A stretch of 64,000 nucleotides of DNA from Kappaphycus alvarezii (taxonomy: Eukaryota > Rhodophyta > Florideophyceae > Gigartinales > Solieriaceae), in the NCBI GenBank assembly GCA_002205965.3, contig NADL03000775.1:744001-808000 (forward strand). The letters run 5' to 3'. A program made the position numbers and the translations under genes. Below, piece by piece: positions 20,902-31,376 of the stretch. The notes beneath the pieces were generated by a model. It searched no databases, was not told the DNA's origin, and worked only from the letters and a program-made list of their open reading frames with translations. Each line of letters opens with the position of its first letter. Within the stretch, counting starts at the first letter, position 1.

Positions 20902-21267
20902 ATGGCATGGTATTGCAAGGTCCTGCAGTAATCATTTCACAGGCACCGTCCCTGTATTTCTGCTATTTTTCTTGTCGATGCCATTCCGACACGTGCGGCC
21001 AACGTACAGTATATACAGTATTATGCTCCGTGGACTACTTTGAAGTGACATGTACTTTACTGTACTGTACATGCTGATATACTACTTGGCCTTTAAATGG
21101 CCATTGAGTTTGCCGATCCTTAAGTACGGTCTGATGGCTTCAACTACTGTGTACTGTACTGTACTTGTAATTTTACTTCGCCAACCATCGTCTAGTGCAT
21201 GGAAGCTACTGTACTCTTCTGAAATGGATAATCTCGACTGGGGCGTCTCGGTCTTCAGGGGGCGCTC
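20902..21267 (+). other. Gypsy-1 3' non-coding part, right of Copia-1, with polypurine tract
   Basis: This is the continuation of 14069-15153. TACTGTA/TACAGTA words are very dense here (around 21005-21022, 21058-21070, 21150-21165 and 21208). The last bases before the 3' LTR, CAGGGGGCGC at about 21256-21265, are purine-rich and probably the plus-strand primer tract. Confidence 0.5.
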
Positions 21268-22069
21268 TGTAGTAGGACCAGCGTGGCCATGTTTAGTTTT
21301 CATTATTTTTTTGAAGGGTCGGCCAGGACATACTTTGTCGATACTTTTCGGGCTAGTATGACACCCAATCACAGGCAGCACTTGGTCCACCTCATGGCTG
21401 GTCCGATGGACCCCTTCTGCCCACACGGGGCACTTTACAGCAAGGATGGCGGACCCAATGGATATTTCAACATGGTGTACACCTTCTGCGGCCTTTACAG
21501 TAACAAGTCACTGTCAACTAACACTAATTACTGTCAACTATGGATGCAGAGGATATTTATCTCTCTCGGCCGACCAACAGCTAACTAACAAGTGGTTCTA
21601 CACTAACTTAATGGCCATAGGACGACTGACTGCTACGATCTCGCACAGTAAGTGCAGTACCTAACTGCTAACCCTCATTTATGGCCATGTTTGGGCCTTT
21701 TTTCCGTTACTCGGCGAAGCAACTGTAGTTTAGAGTAGTGTACAATAGTACTAATAGTTGGCCGAGTTGCACACCCTGGGACTCCCTTGGTAAGGCGAGT
21801 TGTTCCCTGAGCTTGAGTCTTTGGTAGTAAACTCTACCTTTTGCAGCTTCACAGCCCGCTCGCCGCCTCTACTACTCCTTTCATAGTTTCCGTTCTCTTC
21901 CCTTCCTTTCTGTCGGCCGTCTATCTACCGGTATTTTTGACCGCTTTGCTCTGTATTTTCTATCTGTGACTCCTTGGCCAACAGTAGTAAGTAAACCCTC
22001 TTGGGCCTATTCGCGAGGTACGTGCGCTTCGTGCATGTGCGTAGCCGTGGCCACCCCGACACTACTACA
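21268..22069 (+). repeat. Gypsy-1 3' LTR
   Basis: An 802-bp copy of 1997-2799, starting TGTAGTAG and ending CTACTACA. Most differences lie in the first 250 bases. Confidence 0.85.
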
Positions 22070-22074
22070 GGGCC
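22070..22074. repeat. Target site duplication of Gypsy-1, right copy (GGGCC)
   Basis: It matches 1992-1996 exactly and directly follows the 3' LTR. Confidence 0.8.
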
Positions 22075-22195
22075 CACCGGCGGCCTCCGCCAGGAGGTGA
22101 GTGCCGGTGGTGAGAACGTGGTCGCCCCTCCAAGTCTAAGTGTTGAGCGCGTCGCGTCGGCTTCGTCTGGGGTCGTTGTGGCGGATCGTCCAGCG
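22075..22195 (-). repeat. LINE-tail-like repeat, right half
   Basis: Continues the block whose left half is 1926-1996. It aligns with about 28408-28530, with the shared core GGTGAGTGCCGGTGGTGAG (GGTGAGTTCCAGTGATGAG in the other copy). A third, partial copy of this core lies near 28598-28660. Confidence 0.6.
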
Positions 22196-23370
22196 GAAAT
22201 TTTTATAAAGCAGTGGTTTGTTACCAGCAGTTTCAATTGTTTATCAGTGGCAGACCTTTGGCCTGTTTGTGGCTGGCGGAATGAGCAAACATCTAAAACC
22301 GCTGGTAATTTCATGGCTGGCCCTTGGATGCCCAGTGGCTGGCTGTATGGTTTCAAAACAACCATCAGCTATTATCTTTCCAACCGTTTTCATCCACGTG
22401 CCATCTGATATCTTCTGCCAACCTACCATCGCCTTGAGATGGTTTTTTGGGAATACAAGGATTCAGTTCGTTAAGGAGGAGGCATGTGCAGACGCTAAGT
22501 GTTTCTTGCGTCTTGGCACTTAGTGCCAGTCATTTTGCAACAAGTTTATACTACCCGATGGTTTCCCACAGCCATAAATATCTAATTGCATTGCGTTGTA
22601 CACCTGATTTTATTTCCATATTCGTTTATTTGATACGCCTAGAACCACCGTATAATGCCGTCTCCAATACACCGACACACGAACTAATGCATCCTCTGCT
22701 CTTGTTGATCCCCACCCACATGACCCCATACCGCCTCAACGCCCTCCCTGCCGATGTCTGCGAAAGTATAAACACGCAAGTCTCACGTTACATGTTTGCC
22801 GCTGATGCGATTTAAACGTCCAAAGTCTCCCGCAGACCAGACGCAATCTATTGCAATCTATAGCCTGTTGAAACTCCAATCCCCAGTTCTCTTCAATTTG
22901 TCTGCTTCCCCGCGTCCCTACGAAAGACGCATTCCCATCACTGACCTTTCGTCGACCGGCCCTCCCCTGTCTATGTCTGGCGTTTGAACTCTGTCTTCAC
23001 CACCAGCTACGATACAAAATTCCGACATTTGAGCGATGCATAATGCATGCAATGTTTAACGAACGGTGAACACTAAACACTGACCGATGAAACAAGATCA
23101 CGAACTTCAACTTGAAAACATGCTCCTCCTACAAGACTCTATTGATGGTTCCTCCCATAAGACTCGATTGATGATGCATGGAAGCTTGAACGGTGTCCGT
23201 ACTAAACTGCATATGGAGTGTTGGAATCGATCCTTGTGGCAGAAGGGTTGGAGGAGCTCAGCCTGACTGTAAATGCGAGATGAAAACGTCCGCTTGAGTA
23301 TTATGGCTGTTTCGAGGGCAGGCGAGACAACAGAGAATGAATGATCGACTCCTTGTCAAGTCTCCGCAAT
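22196..23370. other. Stretch with no recognised gene
   Basis: About 1.2 kb in which I see no protein signature, LTR or RNA gene. A short palindrome, TTGGCACTTAGTGCCAG, lies near 22514-22530. Short open frames on the plus strand (for example 22447-22815) have no coding character that I recognise. Confidence 0.3.
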
Positions 23371-25960
23371 TATTTTCATCGTCCAGAGATTCTCTTCAAA
23401 ACTTCAGATCTTTCAATGTTAACAGCAGAGGCAAGCAGAGATTCTAAGTATAAATTGTCATTCGCAAAGCAAAATCTAGTTTGACAACCCCTGTTTCCAG
23501 GCTTGGGAACATATATGGCGGCCACATTGCGTGCCATGGATGTAACCCTCTCAACAGTGGTCGTTAGAAATTTAGTCCTGGAATTCTTAGATCCCTTGCC
23601 ACACACCACGTCTTGGGTCCCACACTAAGTCGATGGGGGGCCCAATCTGGCAAGACCTGAATCCTGTGCTCATACTTTCCAGAAGCCGGGTGCTGAAAGG
23701 AGTGTTCCGGGAAACAGATCACCCGACCGTAATAAACGTTCAACCCATTGAATCCGTTGTCTATGCGTTTCAAACTGTCGAGCAAAGAAAACTGCTAAAC
23801 GTCTGTGAGGGCTTCCAAAAACTTTGCATACTTCTGGACTACCCACGATTCTGCCTTTAAACGTGAAGACGATCCCAGACTTTCATATTGTCAAACTTTC
23901 GAACCATATTCGATGCCTGTCGCCTTGGGACAATCAGATCCCTCTCATAGAACCGCTCTAGTCTTAATCGCACCGAAAAGCCAAGAAAATTGTCTAGCAC
24001 ACTTATTTTCGTTTCTTGACAAGGTCCTTTCAGATAGTAGCCATTGCACATTCCCCGGTTACTTGCTTCTGACCAGATATCAGCGCGCGTTTCTTCAACA
24101 TCATCCAGGAGACGCGGTGTCGAGATTGATGTCACTCTCGAGCAAACTAACAGAGCCTTTTGAAATACCGCCGATTAGCCACAGTTTCTCCATACTTGAA
24201 CTTTGCGTGCGTTGTATCATTCATAAATCCAATATAGCGCTCGACAGGAAACTTCGAAAGACAGAAGAGAGGGCTGAAAAAGCATGTAGATAGTGGAATA
24301 TGCAGTATTAGATGGATTGCGTATCATCTTGGAGATCTTCAAATGTAGTCCTAATCTTTGACTCATCTAGCAAAGGTAAGTGATCCGGCCTCCAAAATAT
24401 CCTCTTTGAGATAGTGGAGCGCCCGTTTCTTGTTTCGTCTGCGAACAATTATATATTGATGGATAGTACAAATTCCCGCGTACTGAGCCCCGTTCCCCTC
24501 TTATCTCACAAAAGAGGCAACGGCAATGCCCATAAAGGCCTTTGATGCGAAAAGTTCTTCATTGCCGGAAAATCAGCCATCTTATGCACCACATGTGTTT
24601 TAACGATGGATTTATCTCCGTTCGACAGCTTTCATTCAGCGCCATCTCTCAAAACTTCTGACTCTGAGAAAAGAGGTTCCAAAAAAGATTCAATATCTAG
24701 GGTTTCCTGGAATGCAGACAACAGGGGGGTTGTAGCGTTTCTTGATAACGGCAATCATGTAGAATATTTGCAATGAACAAAACAACTGGCCAGAAGCTTT
24801 TGGTGGCCCAGTTAAACGCAGGAGCACCATCAGTTGATATGAAAAGAAAATGTGAACTGTGTTCCAATGGAAAGAATTACTGACGTCTGCGTTGAAGTCA
24901 TCCAGTTGGTCAACATATTCATGAAAGCCTGTTCAAGAAAAGAAGTCATCGAGTACTCGATCTTTCGAAGTTTGGGCTCGTAAATACCTATCTCTTACAT
25001 ATGAAACCATGTGTGGCCCGTCTGAGGGACATTAAAGCGCGGATGGAGCCGCTCCCACACACCAATGTCTGATAGCTCTGTATAGGTCCCCTTTTCATTG
25101 CGCAGACGCGATGGTCAAATGGCGTGACAATACCTGTCTCAGCGTTAAACAAAAGCAGTTTGTGGTCATCTGAGCAGTACGGGTATTTTGTTACCACAGA
25201 GATGCCAACACCTCTGTTTTCGCTCATACAGTTTTCCATCATTTTAAATCATTCGGAAAGTCACGAAGTAAAAGATAATCTATTGCAACAATTGTGGGTC
25301 TCTGTCTAAGAAAGAATCCACAATGCCATCCACAAAAATTGGGAAAGTCAAATATTTCTTTTTATCCATCTCTATGATCGACTAATTCATCGTTTTTTTA
25401 CCCACCACCACTGCACAAGTCTGCATCTATCGCATTCCACTCCGTGTGACTCGAGTTTTGATTTGTTTTGCTGAGATCTGGTAAACCAAGGTATGCCGTC
25501 GTAGATGATGTCGCTACATCGGATCCCAAGCTAGATTGTTAGTTTGACTGTATAGAAAATGTTTGTGAGTCATAAATAGAATGAAGTTGATCTTTTGAGA
25601 AGGTATAGGTCTTTGGGGAACTTTCTTGGTCCGGATGTGAACGCAGATTTGGCGAATCGGAGTCAGAAGATGCATTAGATTGATCATCCAAAAAAATGAA
25701 CTTTATCAGTTGCAATGGCTGGAACGACAGGATCCAGGAGGCCTAACACGAGATATTTGTTTTGCTTTTGTGCTCGAAGAAGCCTCTGAGCAATGTCGCG
25801 ATGACGACGCAGTGTGGTTTCCGATACAAGACAATCCAGAGGGCATTGACATTGATACCTACGTGGGCATCGAAACAGACGAAATGGCATGCCATACATC
25901 CCTTACTTTCAATCAAAGAAAATATGTTCTCTTAAGAATGTCTGAATGAGGTCCAAACGT
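23371..25960 (-). pseudogene. Decayed Tnp2-like (CACTA/Plavaka-type) transposase
   Basis: Read on the minus strand, short blocks occur in the order of fungal Tnp2-type transposases. First is an N-terminal Cys/His segment QCQCPLDCLVSETTLRRHR (about 25795-25860), then an acidic Ser/Asp stretch. Next are NPPVVCIPGNPR (about 24680-24715; usually an IIPGPKEP-type block), HKMADFPAM (about 24560-24590; usually CDLPA) and KFPVERYIGFMND (about 24218-24256; usually FPMERFCG). Many stops and shifts lie between the blocks, so it is an old fossil. The domain carries out cut-and-paste transposition. I could not find terminal inverted repeats. Identification rests on these weak blocks together. Confidence 0.45.
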
Positions 25961-28339
25961 CAACGAGGTGCCTGGAGCAATTCAGAGAATCATGAATAGA
26001 TATCTGTGAGAACTTGAGCTATTGATTTCTCAAACCGTCTTCATGTCACGTTTGATATAGCTCACAATTTGCAAGCCTTTCGAATCGAAAATGGACCCGG
26101 CAGACATTCTCACTATGAATTGGACATCTCGTGTGGCTGGAATTTATTTTCGTTCGATTGCATCTTCTCGATTTAAGTGCCCCTATCGTTTAGACCGCGC
26201 ACCTCTCCTACCTTCAACTTATTTATAGAACCACATCCTCCGACCACCAAATCAACTGACCTGAACCACCACGTCACCCTATCAGTCGCAAGAAAAGGCT
26301 CGAAACGATTGACCGTGAACTGTCTAGCACCGCCCTCTTGCAGCGAATGGAGCAAAATCAGTCTCGGATCATATCGTCAATCGAACGAATTGAATCAAAA
26401 ATGGGAAGAGGTGCACCATCTGTTCTGATAAGAAATGATGTTTCAGAGTACAAAAACTTTGAATCGGTAATTTCAGCTCCATACTTTGGTCGAAATCATA
26501 AGGATAGTTCATTTTTTAACGTTGGTTCTTGCCTCAAAGTCGGAATTGAAGCACAAATGCATCCCAACCGGTAGAAGCACCGAGAATCACTACTGATGAG
26601 CTCAGCGGGTCTTTAATGACCTGGAGTAAAAAATCGATGGCCTAGATGAGGTCTATAGTCGAATGACTTCGATATCTATACGAAGCACTTGGAAAGCGCA
26701 CACTTGATGCAGCCAGAAGGCGCACACCGTACGAAAACAGACCTGCAAAATACAATCGTGACGTATAAGCTGTGCTACAAGAGGCAAGACCAGTTTTTCC
26801 TATTCTCTTTATCGCCAAAAGCGACTGTTTCGGACGTGAGTTACTCAAGAATGTCTTACAAAATTCCGTGAACACCGCAAAGAAACGCAAAACGAAGAAA
26901 AGTGCATCTGATCCATCAACACCCAGCGCGGTCAGAATGAAGATACGAATGATTCGGAAGGAGACAACATAGAACCAGACGATCACAATCGTTCTCGAAT
27001 AAGAATTAATTTCGTACCATTAATGACGGAACTCATACTAGACGAGCTACTGGAAAGTGACGAAGTTCCAAGACGGGTTTAAGGGGGCCTTCGAGACGAA
27101 TGAATAGAAATGATTCTGACACAATCTCAATAATTCGGAAAAAGTCGCGCTACAGCTCAGGCGCTAGAGGAGCTGGAAATAAAACCAGAGCAAGAGATAA
27201 TCCCCTGTCAAAGAAGAGCAATGGACCGACTACACAATAAGTTAGGAACAAAAAAGCCGTGGGTTTGAGTAAATTACGGGCAGCGGCACAACAAACGATG
27301 ACTCTCAAAACACTGTAGATGATTGCGACGTTGTGTGATCGAGTAGTTTACCTAATCGAAATATCAGATTATAAAGATTCCGAAAATGATGATTAGAAGA
27401 AGAAGATGTATGCGAGGAAGAAGGTGATTTGTCAGATGAGATTGATTACTAGGTTTGAAGGCACCTCGAATGTGAACTAGCCTTTTGTCATTGTTTGAGA
27501 GTTTATTAGCAACTCACTAAATTTCAACATTACCGTGACCGTCTCCATTTCCATTGCAGGAGAAAATGTAGTTAGCAGAGATTAAACCCGTACGGTCTCG
27601 TTACGAAGGCAAAGTGCATGTCACGCTTAACAACAGTCCATATGTCCACATGACAGACAATCGTTCCAAACGTACTGGGAAGATTCGAACAGATCAGCCC
27701 ATTGCAGTCCTCACAGCTCAGATATATGGTCACAACTTCATCAGCATCCTCGCAACAGAGAAAGGTGGAACTAATGACACGGCAACGGTCCACTTTTTCA
27801 TTATCTGCACTTTGGGATGGTGGCCAAACGCGTTGACAAGCAAATGACAAGGGGGAAGCAAGGGGCGTGGAATGCAGTGAACAGGTACGAGAGGGTGTCG
27901 TAGACGAGTTTGCTTCGGTCAAATTAATGCTTGCCATGGGTGTGAGTGAGGATACGGGAGATTAGCACTTAGGGAGTGCACGTCTGGGGAGAACAATACG
28001 GCGAAACGAGTGTCCATTACAGGAAATTTGAGAGATGCTCCCGCATTTTGGACGGGGGGGGGAAAGCAAATATCTGACTATCACAATACTACCTTCGAAG
28101 AGTAGTCAATGGTTGAGTAGTGGTTCGTCTTGGTAATTGATTAAAACAATCTATTGCCTTCCACAAGTCTTCCACTACCAGCCATGAATATCCGACACCA
28201 GACATCTTTCAAATCGTACAGTAGGGGCTGTCACAGATGTCAGCCCGTGACCGATCATGTTCGTCCACTTTCAGCCACTGTCAGCCAGTTGTCATCCAAT
28301 GACTAACCAGGACCAACCATGATTCTACTAGGGTCGTGG
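25961..28339. other. Stretch with no firmly recognised gene
   Basis: The plus strand around 26300-26470 reads as a helical, Gln/Arg/Ser-rich segment (MEQNQSRIISSIERIESKM) followed by broken frames up to about 27250 with Lys/Glu-rich pieces. This could be a second, very old element gene, possibly an accessory frame of the adjacent Tnp2-like transposon. A run of nine G residues lies near 28058. Just before 28340 there are short CAGCCACTGTCAGCC-like repeats. Confidence 0.25.
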
Positions 28340-29783
28340 TTGCGAGTCCCTCGGTCGGGCTGCGTAGCGAGCTTGGTGAAACGGCTCCGGAGGGCCGTAA
28401 GCGAGGGACCCTGCGGCGCCCTCCGCAAGGGGTGAGTTCCAGTGATGAGAACGTTGTCTCTCCTCTGAGTTGTAGTACTGAGCGAGTCGCGTTATCGTCG
28501 GCCGGGGGTTTTCACGGCGGATCGGGGTTCCGCTGGACTTGTTCGGGACTGTGGGGCCAAGGTGATGTGGCACCTCCATAGGTCAGGAGGCGAAGGATCC
28601 ACCGGCGCCTCCCGCTGCGGTTGAGTGCCGATGGTGAGAACGCGGTCGCCCCGCGAAGCGGAGGTATCTTTTCGGGCTTGTAGCATTGGCTTCGGGCATA
28701 TTCTTACCGGTGGGGCGAGTTTTGGAGGCCTGAAAGGTAGTCGGTTGGTGTTGTGCCGAACCGGGCTGGTACATACGGGCCGACGTGGCTTTGTCCAGAA
28801 GTTCCTGAAGGGCATCATATTTCGGTCAAGATCGTTCCAGTTACGCCTTGAGGGTGGGTAGGAAATGCAGGAGCTCGGCGCACTGTGTCAAGCGGTTGAG
28901 GTAGCACAGGGGAGCCGTACGTTTCGCGGAGCTCGAGAGCTGGCCCCGTAGGACAAGCGGGCCTTTCTCGTGTATATATATCTTCCTAATGTGGCCAGCG
29001 TTGGTCTCTTTGATCAGGGTCTCACGGATCTCTGCTTGAAGGGACCGAGAAATGTCCGAGTTGTCATCCCGCGAGCGGACTTTCTCGAGCTAAGGTGGAG
29101 CAGAGAGGGACTTGGAGCAGCGATTCCCAATTACGGAGGTCTCTTGCGGTTGAATCTAGGCTCGCCGGCCCGTTTTGAGACTTCGATAGTTGCCAGACCC
29201 GATTATTTGACGGAAATGGAGGAAGGAGACTAAGCCAGCCATGAGGAGGCCTTTGCCAGATTCTGAGGCTCGCTCAACTGTGGTGCGGAGCATCCATGCG
29301 CTCCGCCCATATCAACTTCTTGGATCGGAGGAGAAACTATAGGTGCGGTGCTGTAGATATAGAGCGCATTCCATTTGCGATGCCACGAAGGTCTTGAAGA
29401 GGGACCTTCGAATGCTGTATTCCGAATTACACCGTGCGGTAGCGCGGGAGAGGAGGGAAAACATGTGTCCCGCCTTATCAAGGCGAGCGAGTAGGCCGTG
29501 ATCGGACACACCCGTGGGGGGATGAAAACCCCTAGTTACTCGGAATTCAGGAGGCATCGGAGGGCTTCGGAGGGCTTCGCTCTCAATATCGGAAGGGTCT
29601 ATCGTATGATAGTCACCGCCGGTTTGCCGCAGTTCCACTCCATTCCAGCGGAGCGGGTCTATGCGCTGGCTTTAAGAATAACACTCTGCAGAGTTGCTGG
29701 GGAGTCGCAAATAGCAATGACGTCGTCCGCGAATCATATGGTCTTGCCATCTGTTGATTGTTCATCAATTCCAAGAAGGGGTC
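28340..29783 (-). pseudogene. LINE-A: truncated non-LTR retrotransposon (3' part)
   Basis: On the minus strand FADDVIAICDSPATLQSVI spans about 29675-29733. This is reverse transcriptase motif C with both Asp, followed by the helix usual in LINEs. Downstream come LDKAGHMFSLLSRA and LFKTFVASQMECALYL (about 29330-29480), which fit the thumb and connection of Jockey/CR1-like LINEs. The C-terminal part is Arg/Pro/Ser-rich and ends in the repeat block shared with 1926-1996 and 22075-22195. The upstream part is missing because the Gypsy-2 LTR abuts at 29784. Several stops and shifts interrupt it, including a stop soon after motif C. Confidence 0.65.
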
Positions 29784-29785
29784 TG

Positions 29786-29880
29786 TAATACAAAAAATGG
29801 TCCTCCCCTCATTTAATACAGGAAATGGTCTCCCTTCACGTAAGACAGGAAATGGTCCTCCCTCGTGTAATCCAGCAACC
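29786..29880 (+). repeat. Tandem 28-bp units at the LTR start (three copies)
   Basis: Units of the form TAATACAGGAAATGGTCCTC plus eight more bases repeat three times here. The 3' LTR (37361-37483) has four, so unit number changes within the element's lifetime. Confidence 0.75.
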
Positions 29881-30124
29881 TACAACGATCCCGCCCCTAA
29901 CTTCTCCAACCGTCATTTCCAAATTTACTTCCATTTTATCTAGATATTTTTATACTGTATTTAACCCTCTGAATCGACCCCGAATCAAGTCCCTTTTCCC
30001 TTTTAGCTTACCTCCTCCTCCAAATTCGCCTTTTTTTGAGAAGAAGGGCGCAAATGCACTATTGCAAAATCCCTTGCAGATTTATTTTACCTATTCCTAA
30101 TCTATAGAACCTGCCCCGGGAGCC

Positions 30125-30132
30125 TATTTAAA
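30125..30132 (+). promoter_or_regulatory. TATA-like TATTTAAA upstream of the LTR-encoded frame
   Basis: TATTTAAA lies 110 bases before the ATG at 30242. The same arrangement occurs in the 3' LTR (37730-37737, ATG at 37846). It is a plausible promoter for the LTR frame. Confidence 0.45.
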
Positions 30133-30241
30133 CCCCTTTATTCTAAGTTCCAAATGCCCCCGATCATTTTACTCATCACCCCTCTCCCCCCACACACCCA
30201 AAGCACCCCACATTGCCTCCTGTTCCCCAACTTCTATCACA

Positions 30242-30619
30242 ATGAGCAACCTTCGCCCCTCTGTCCCTATTTCCAAAAACCGCCCTTCCCGTTCCATCAA
30301 TGGCCTTCGTCTCGCCGCCTACGGGCCAACCGATGCCGACGACTACATCCGGCGGCAAACAAAGAAGCAAATCATCGAGTTCGTGCGCCGCCTCTTCATA
30401 GAAGAAGAAGCGAGGGAGGTAAGTCCGGGAGAGGCTGAGAAGGTCGAGGAGGAGAGCGGGGAGTCCTTCGAGGAATGGTTAGCCCCTGAGCTAGTGTACG
30501 AGGATCAGGAAGATGAGGAGAGGATGAGGAGGATGAGGATGAGGAGGATGAGGAGGATGAGGAGGATGAGGAGGATGAGGAGGAAGAAGAGGATGAGGAG
30601 GAGGAGAGGAGGAGGATGA
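30242..30619 (+). CDS. LTR-encoded acidic protein (5' LTR copy)
   Basis: A 125-residue frame opening MSNLRPSVPISKNRPSRSIN. Residues about 1-60 are basic (Arg/Lys, with YGPTDADDYIRRQTKKQII), residues about 60-85 are Glu-rich (EEEAREVSPGEAEKVEEE), and the end lies in a GAGGAT-type repeat. The layout of a basic head and an acidic tail recalls chromatin- or transcription-related proteins, but I recognise no family. An open reading frame wholly inside an LTR is unusual; the copy in the 3' LTR is described separately. Confidence 0.5.
   Translation: MSNLRPSVPISKNRPSRSINGLRLAAYGPTDADDYIRRQTKKQIIEFVRRLFIEEEAREVSPGEAEKVEEESGESFEEWLAPELVYEDQEDEERMRRMRMRRMRRMRRMRRMRRKKRMRRRRGGG
30510..30618 (+). repeat. 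GAGGAT-type microsatellite in the 5' LTR
   Basis: A run of GAGGAT/GAG units that lies at the end of the LTR-encoded frame. Its length differs from the copy at 38113-38247. Confidence 0.85.
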
Positions 30620-30981
30620 GGAAGATGAGGCAACAGGGGGCATGGAAAGTGTTGGACCGGTGGGGCCTGGAATAGAGAGTATGGATCAAGTTGTGCCCAC
30701 GATGGAACCGGATGGAGATATCTTTAGTAGTCTAGATATCTCCCAGGGGAAATAGAGAGTTGTGAGCCATTCGCAGATATTTGTGGGGACTGCTTGGACA
30801 GCATGGATATTTTAGAGGAGTTGTTTGGATCTGATTTAGAGAATGGGAAATAAGAGGACCAAATTAATTGTTAGTTTCTTAAGTATCTTTTGCTTAGAGT
30901 ATATTGTCCACACAAAGTATTTTTATGCATTTCTTAGTATCTTCTGTAGTTTTGTTCGGACTTTAGGGGTAGCCAAAAGTC

Positions 30982-30989
30982 TATATAAG
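30982..30989 (+). promoter_or_regulatory. TATA box of the Gypsy-2 genomic RNA
   Basis: TATATAAG lies about 300 bases before the LTR end. It is conserved at 38600-38607 and in the Gypsy-3 5' LTR (57316-57323), which supports a role as promoter of full-length element RNA. Confidence 0.6.
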
Positions 30990-31290
30990 CTTGAGTAAAC
31001 TGCTTCCTCATGGAGAGGTCAAGCAAGTTGGCAGACAACTTCAAGCCAAGTCCCGAGTAGTAGGAAGTTGAGAGTCAACTTCAGACCCAAGAAAACGTTT
31101 TCTTACGCTGGTCGCAGAGCGTCAGTGGTAGACCCTGCCCTTTTATACTTGCTTGTAGCTTCCTCAACTCTCTTCTATATACACTCCCTTTGTTCGTTCA
31201 ACAATACCACGGCAGCACTTTTGTCGCTCGCAACACCTCCTTCTCAGGGTAATTGGTTCTGAGGATCTCTCCCCCGCATTTACCCTATCA

Positions 31291-31376
31291 TTTGTACTCT
31301 TGTGGAGGGGGTTGCACCCGAGGTATTCGAGTTGAGCAGTAGTAAGGAACACTTCGGGGGATTTCTTTCTGTAATC
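31291..31376 (+). other. Gypsy-2 leader with candidate primer-binding site
   Basis: The 86 bases between LTR and gag start. The first bases, TTTGTACTCTTGTGGAGG, align with TTTGGTACTCTTATGGAGG at the same place in Gypsy-3, where a TGG start is clear. I did not identify the tRNA. Confidence 0.4.

Larger units (their letters stand above)
1997..22069 (+). mobile_element. Gypsy-1: giant Ty3/gypsy chromovirus with antisense gene block
   Basis: The element is bounded by LTRs (1997-2799 and 21268-22069) and flanked by GGGCC duplications. Order of parts: 5' LTR, candidate primer-binding site, gag region, CCHC knuckle, protease, reverse transcriptase, RNase H, integrase, chromodomain, an antisense block of three long reading frames, a non-coding part rich in TACTGTA words, a purine-rich tract, and the 3' LTR. 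Copia-1 (5.7 kb) is nested in the non-coding part; without it the element is about 14.3 kb, which is large for a gypsy element. Copy-by-copy reading suggests LTRs about 2% different, so the insertion is fairly recent. The gag-pol part is broken in several places (roughly five or more). The chromodomain and the Ty3 order of domains (integrase after RNase H) place it in the chromovirus lineage. Confidence 0.85.
29784..31290 (+). repeat. Gypsy-2 5' LTR
   Basis: A 1507-bp repeat. It holds, in order, tandem 28-bp units at its start, a TATA-like TATTTAAA (30125-30132), an acidic protein frame from 30242, a GAGGAT-type run, a second TATA box TATATAAG (30982-30989), and a terminal 300 bp that would be the R/U5 part. 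Confidence 0.85.

Noticed and set aside
22447-22815. A 122-residue plus-strand frame as a host gene
   Set aside because: No conserved motif, no splice-site support and no similarity to a family I know. It is likely a chance frame.
26642-26986. A hydrophobic 114-residue minus-strand frame looking like a membrane protein
   Set aside because: It is opposite a Lys/Glu/Thr-rich stretch, which gives Phe/Leu/Ser-rich codons on the other strand. No family was recognised.
28330-28355. GGTTGCGAGTCC resembling a tRNA or SINE B box
   Set aside because: It has an extra base in the core, no A box at the right distance and no cloverleaf. It lies in a LINE-tail-like block.
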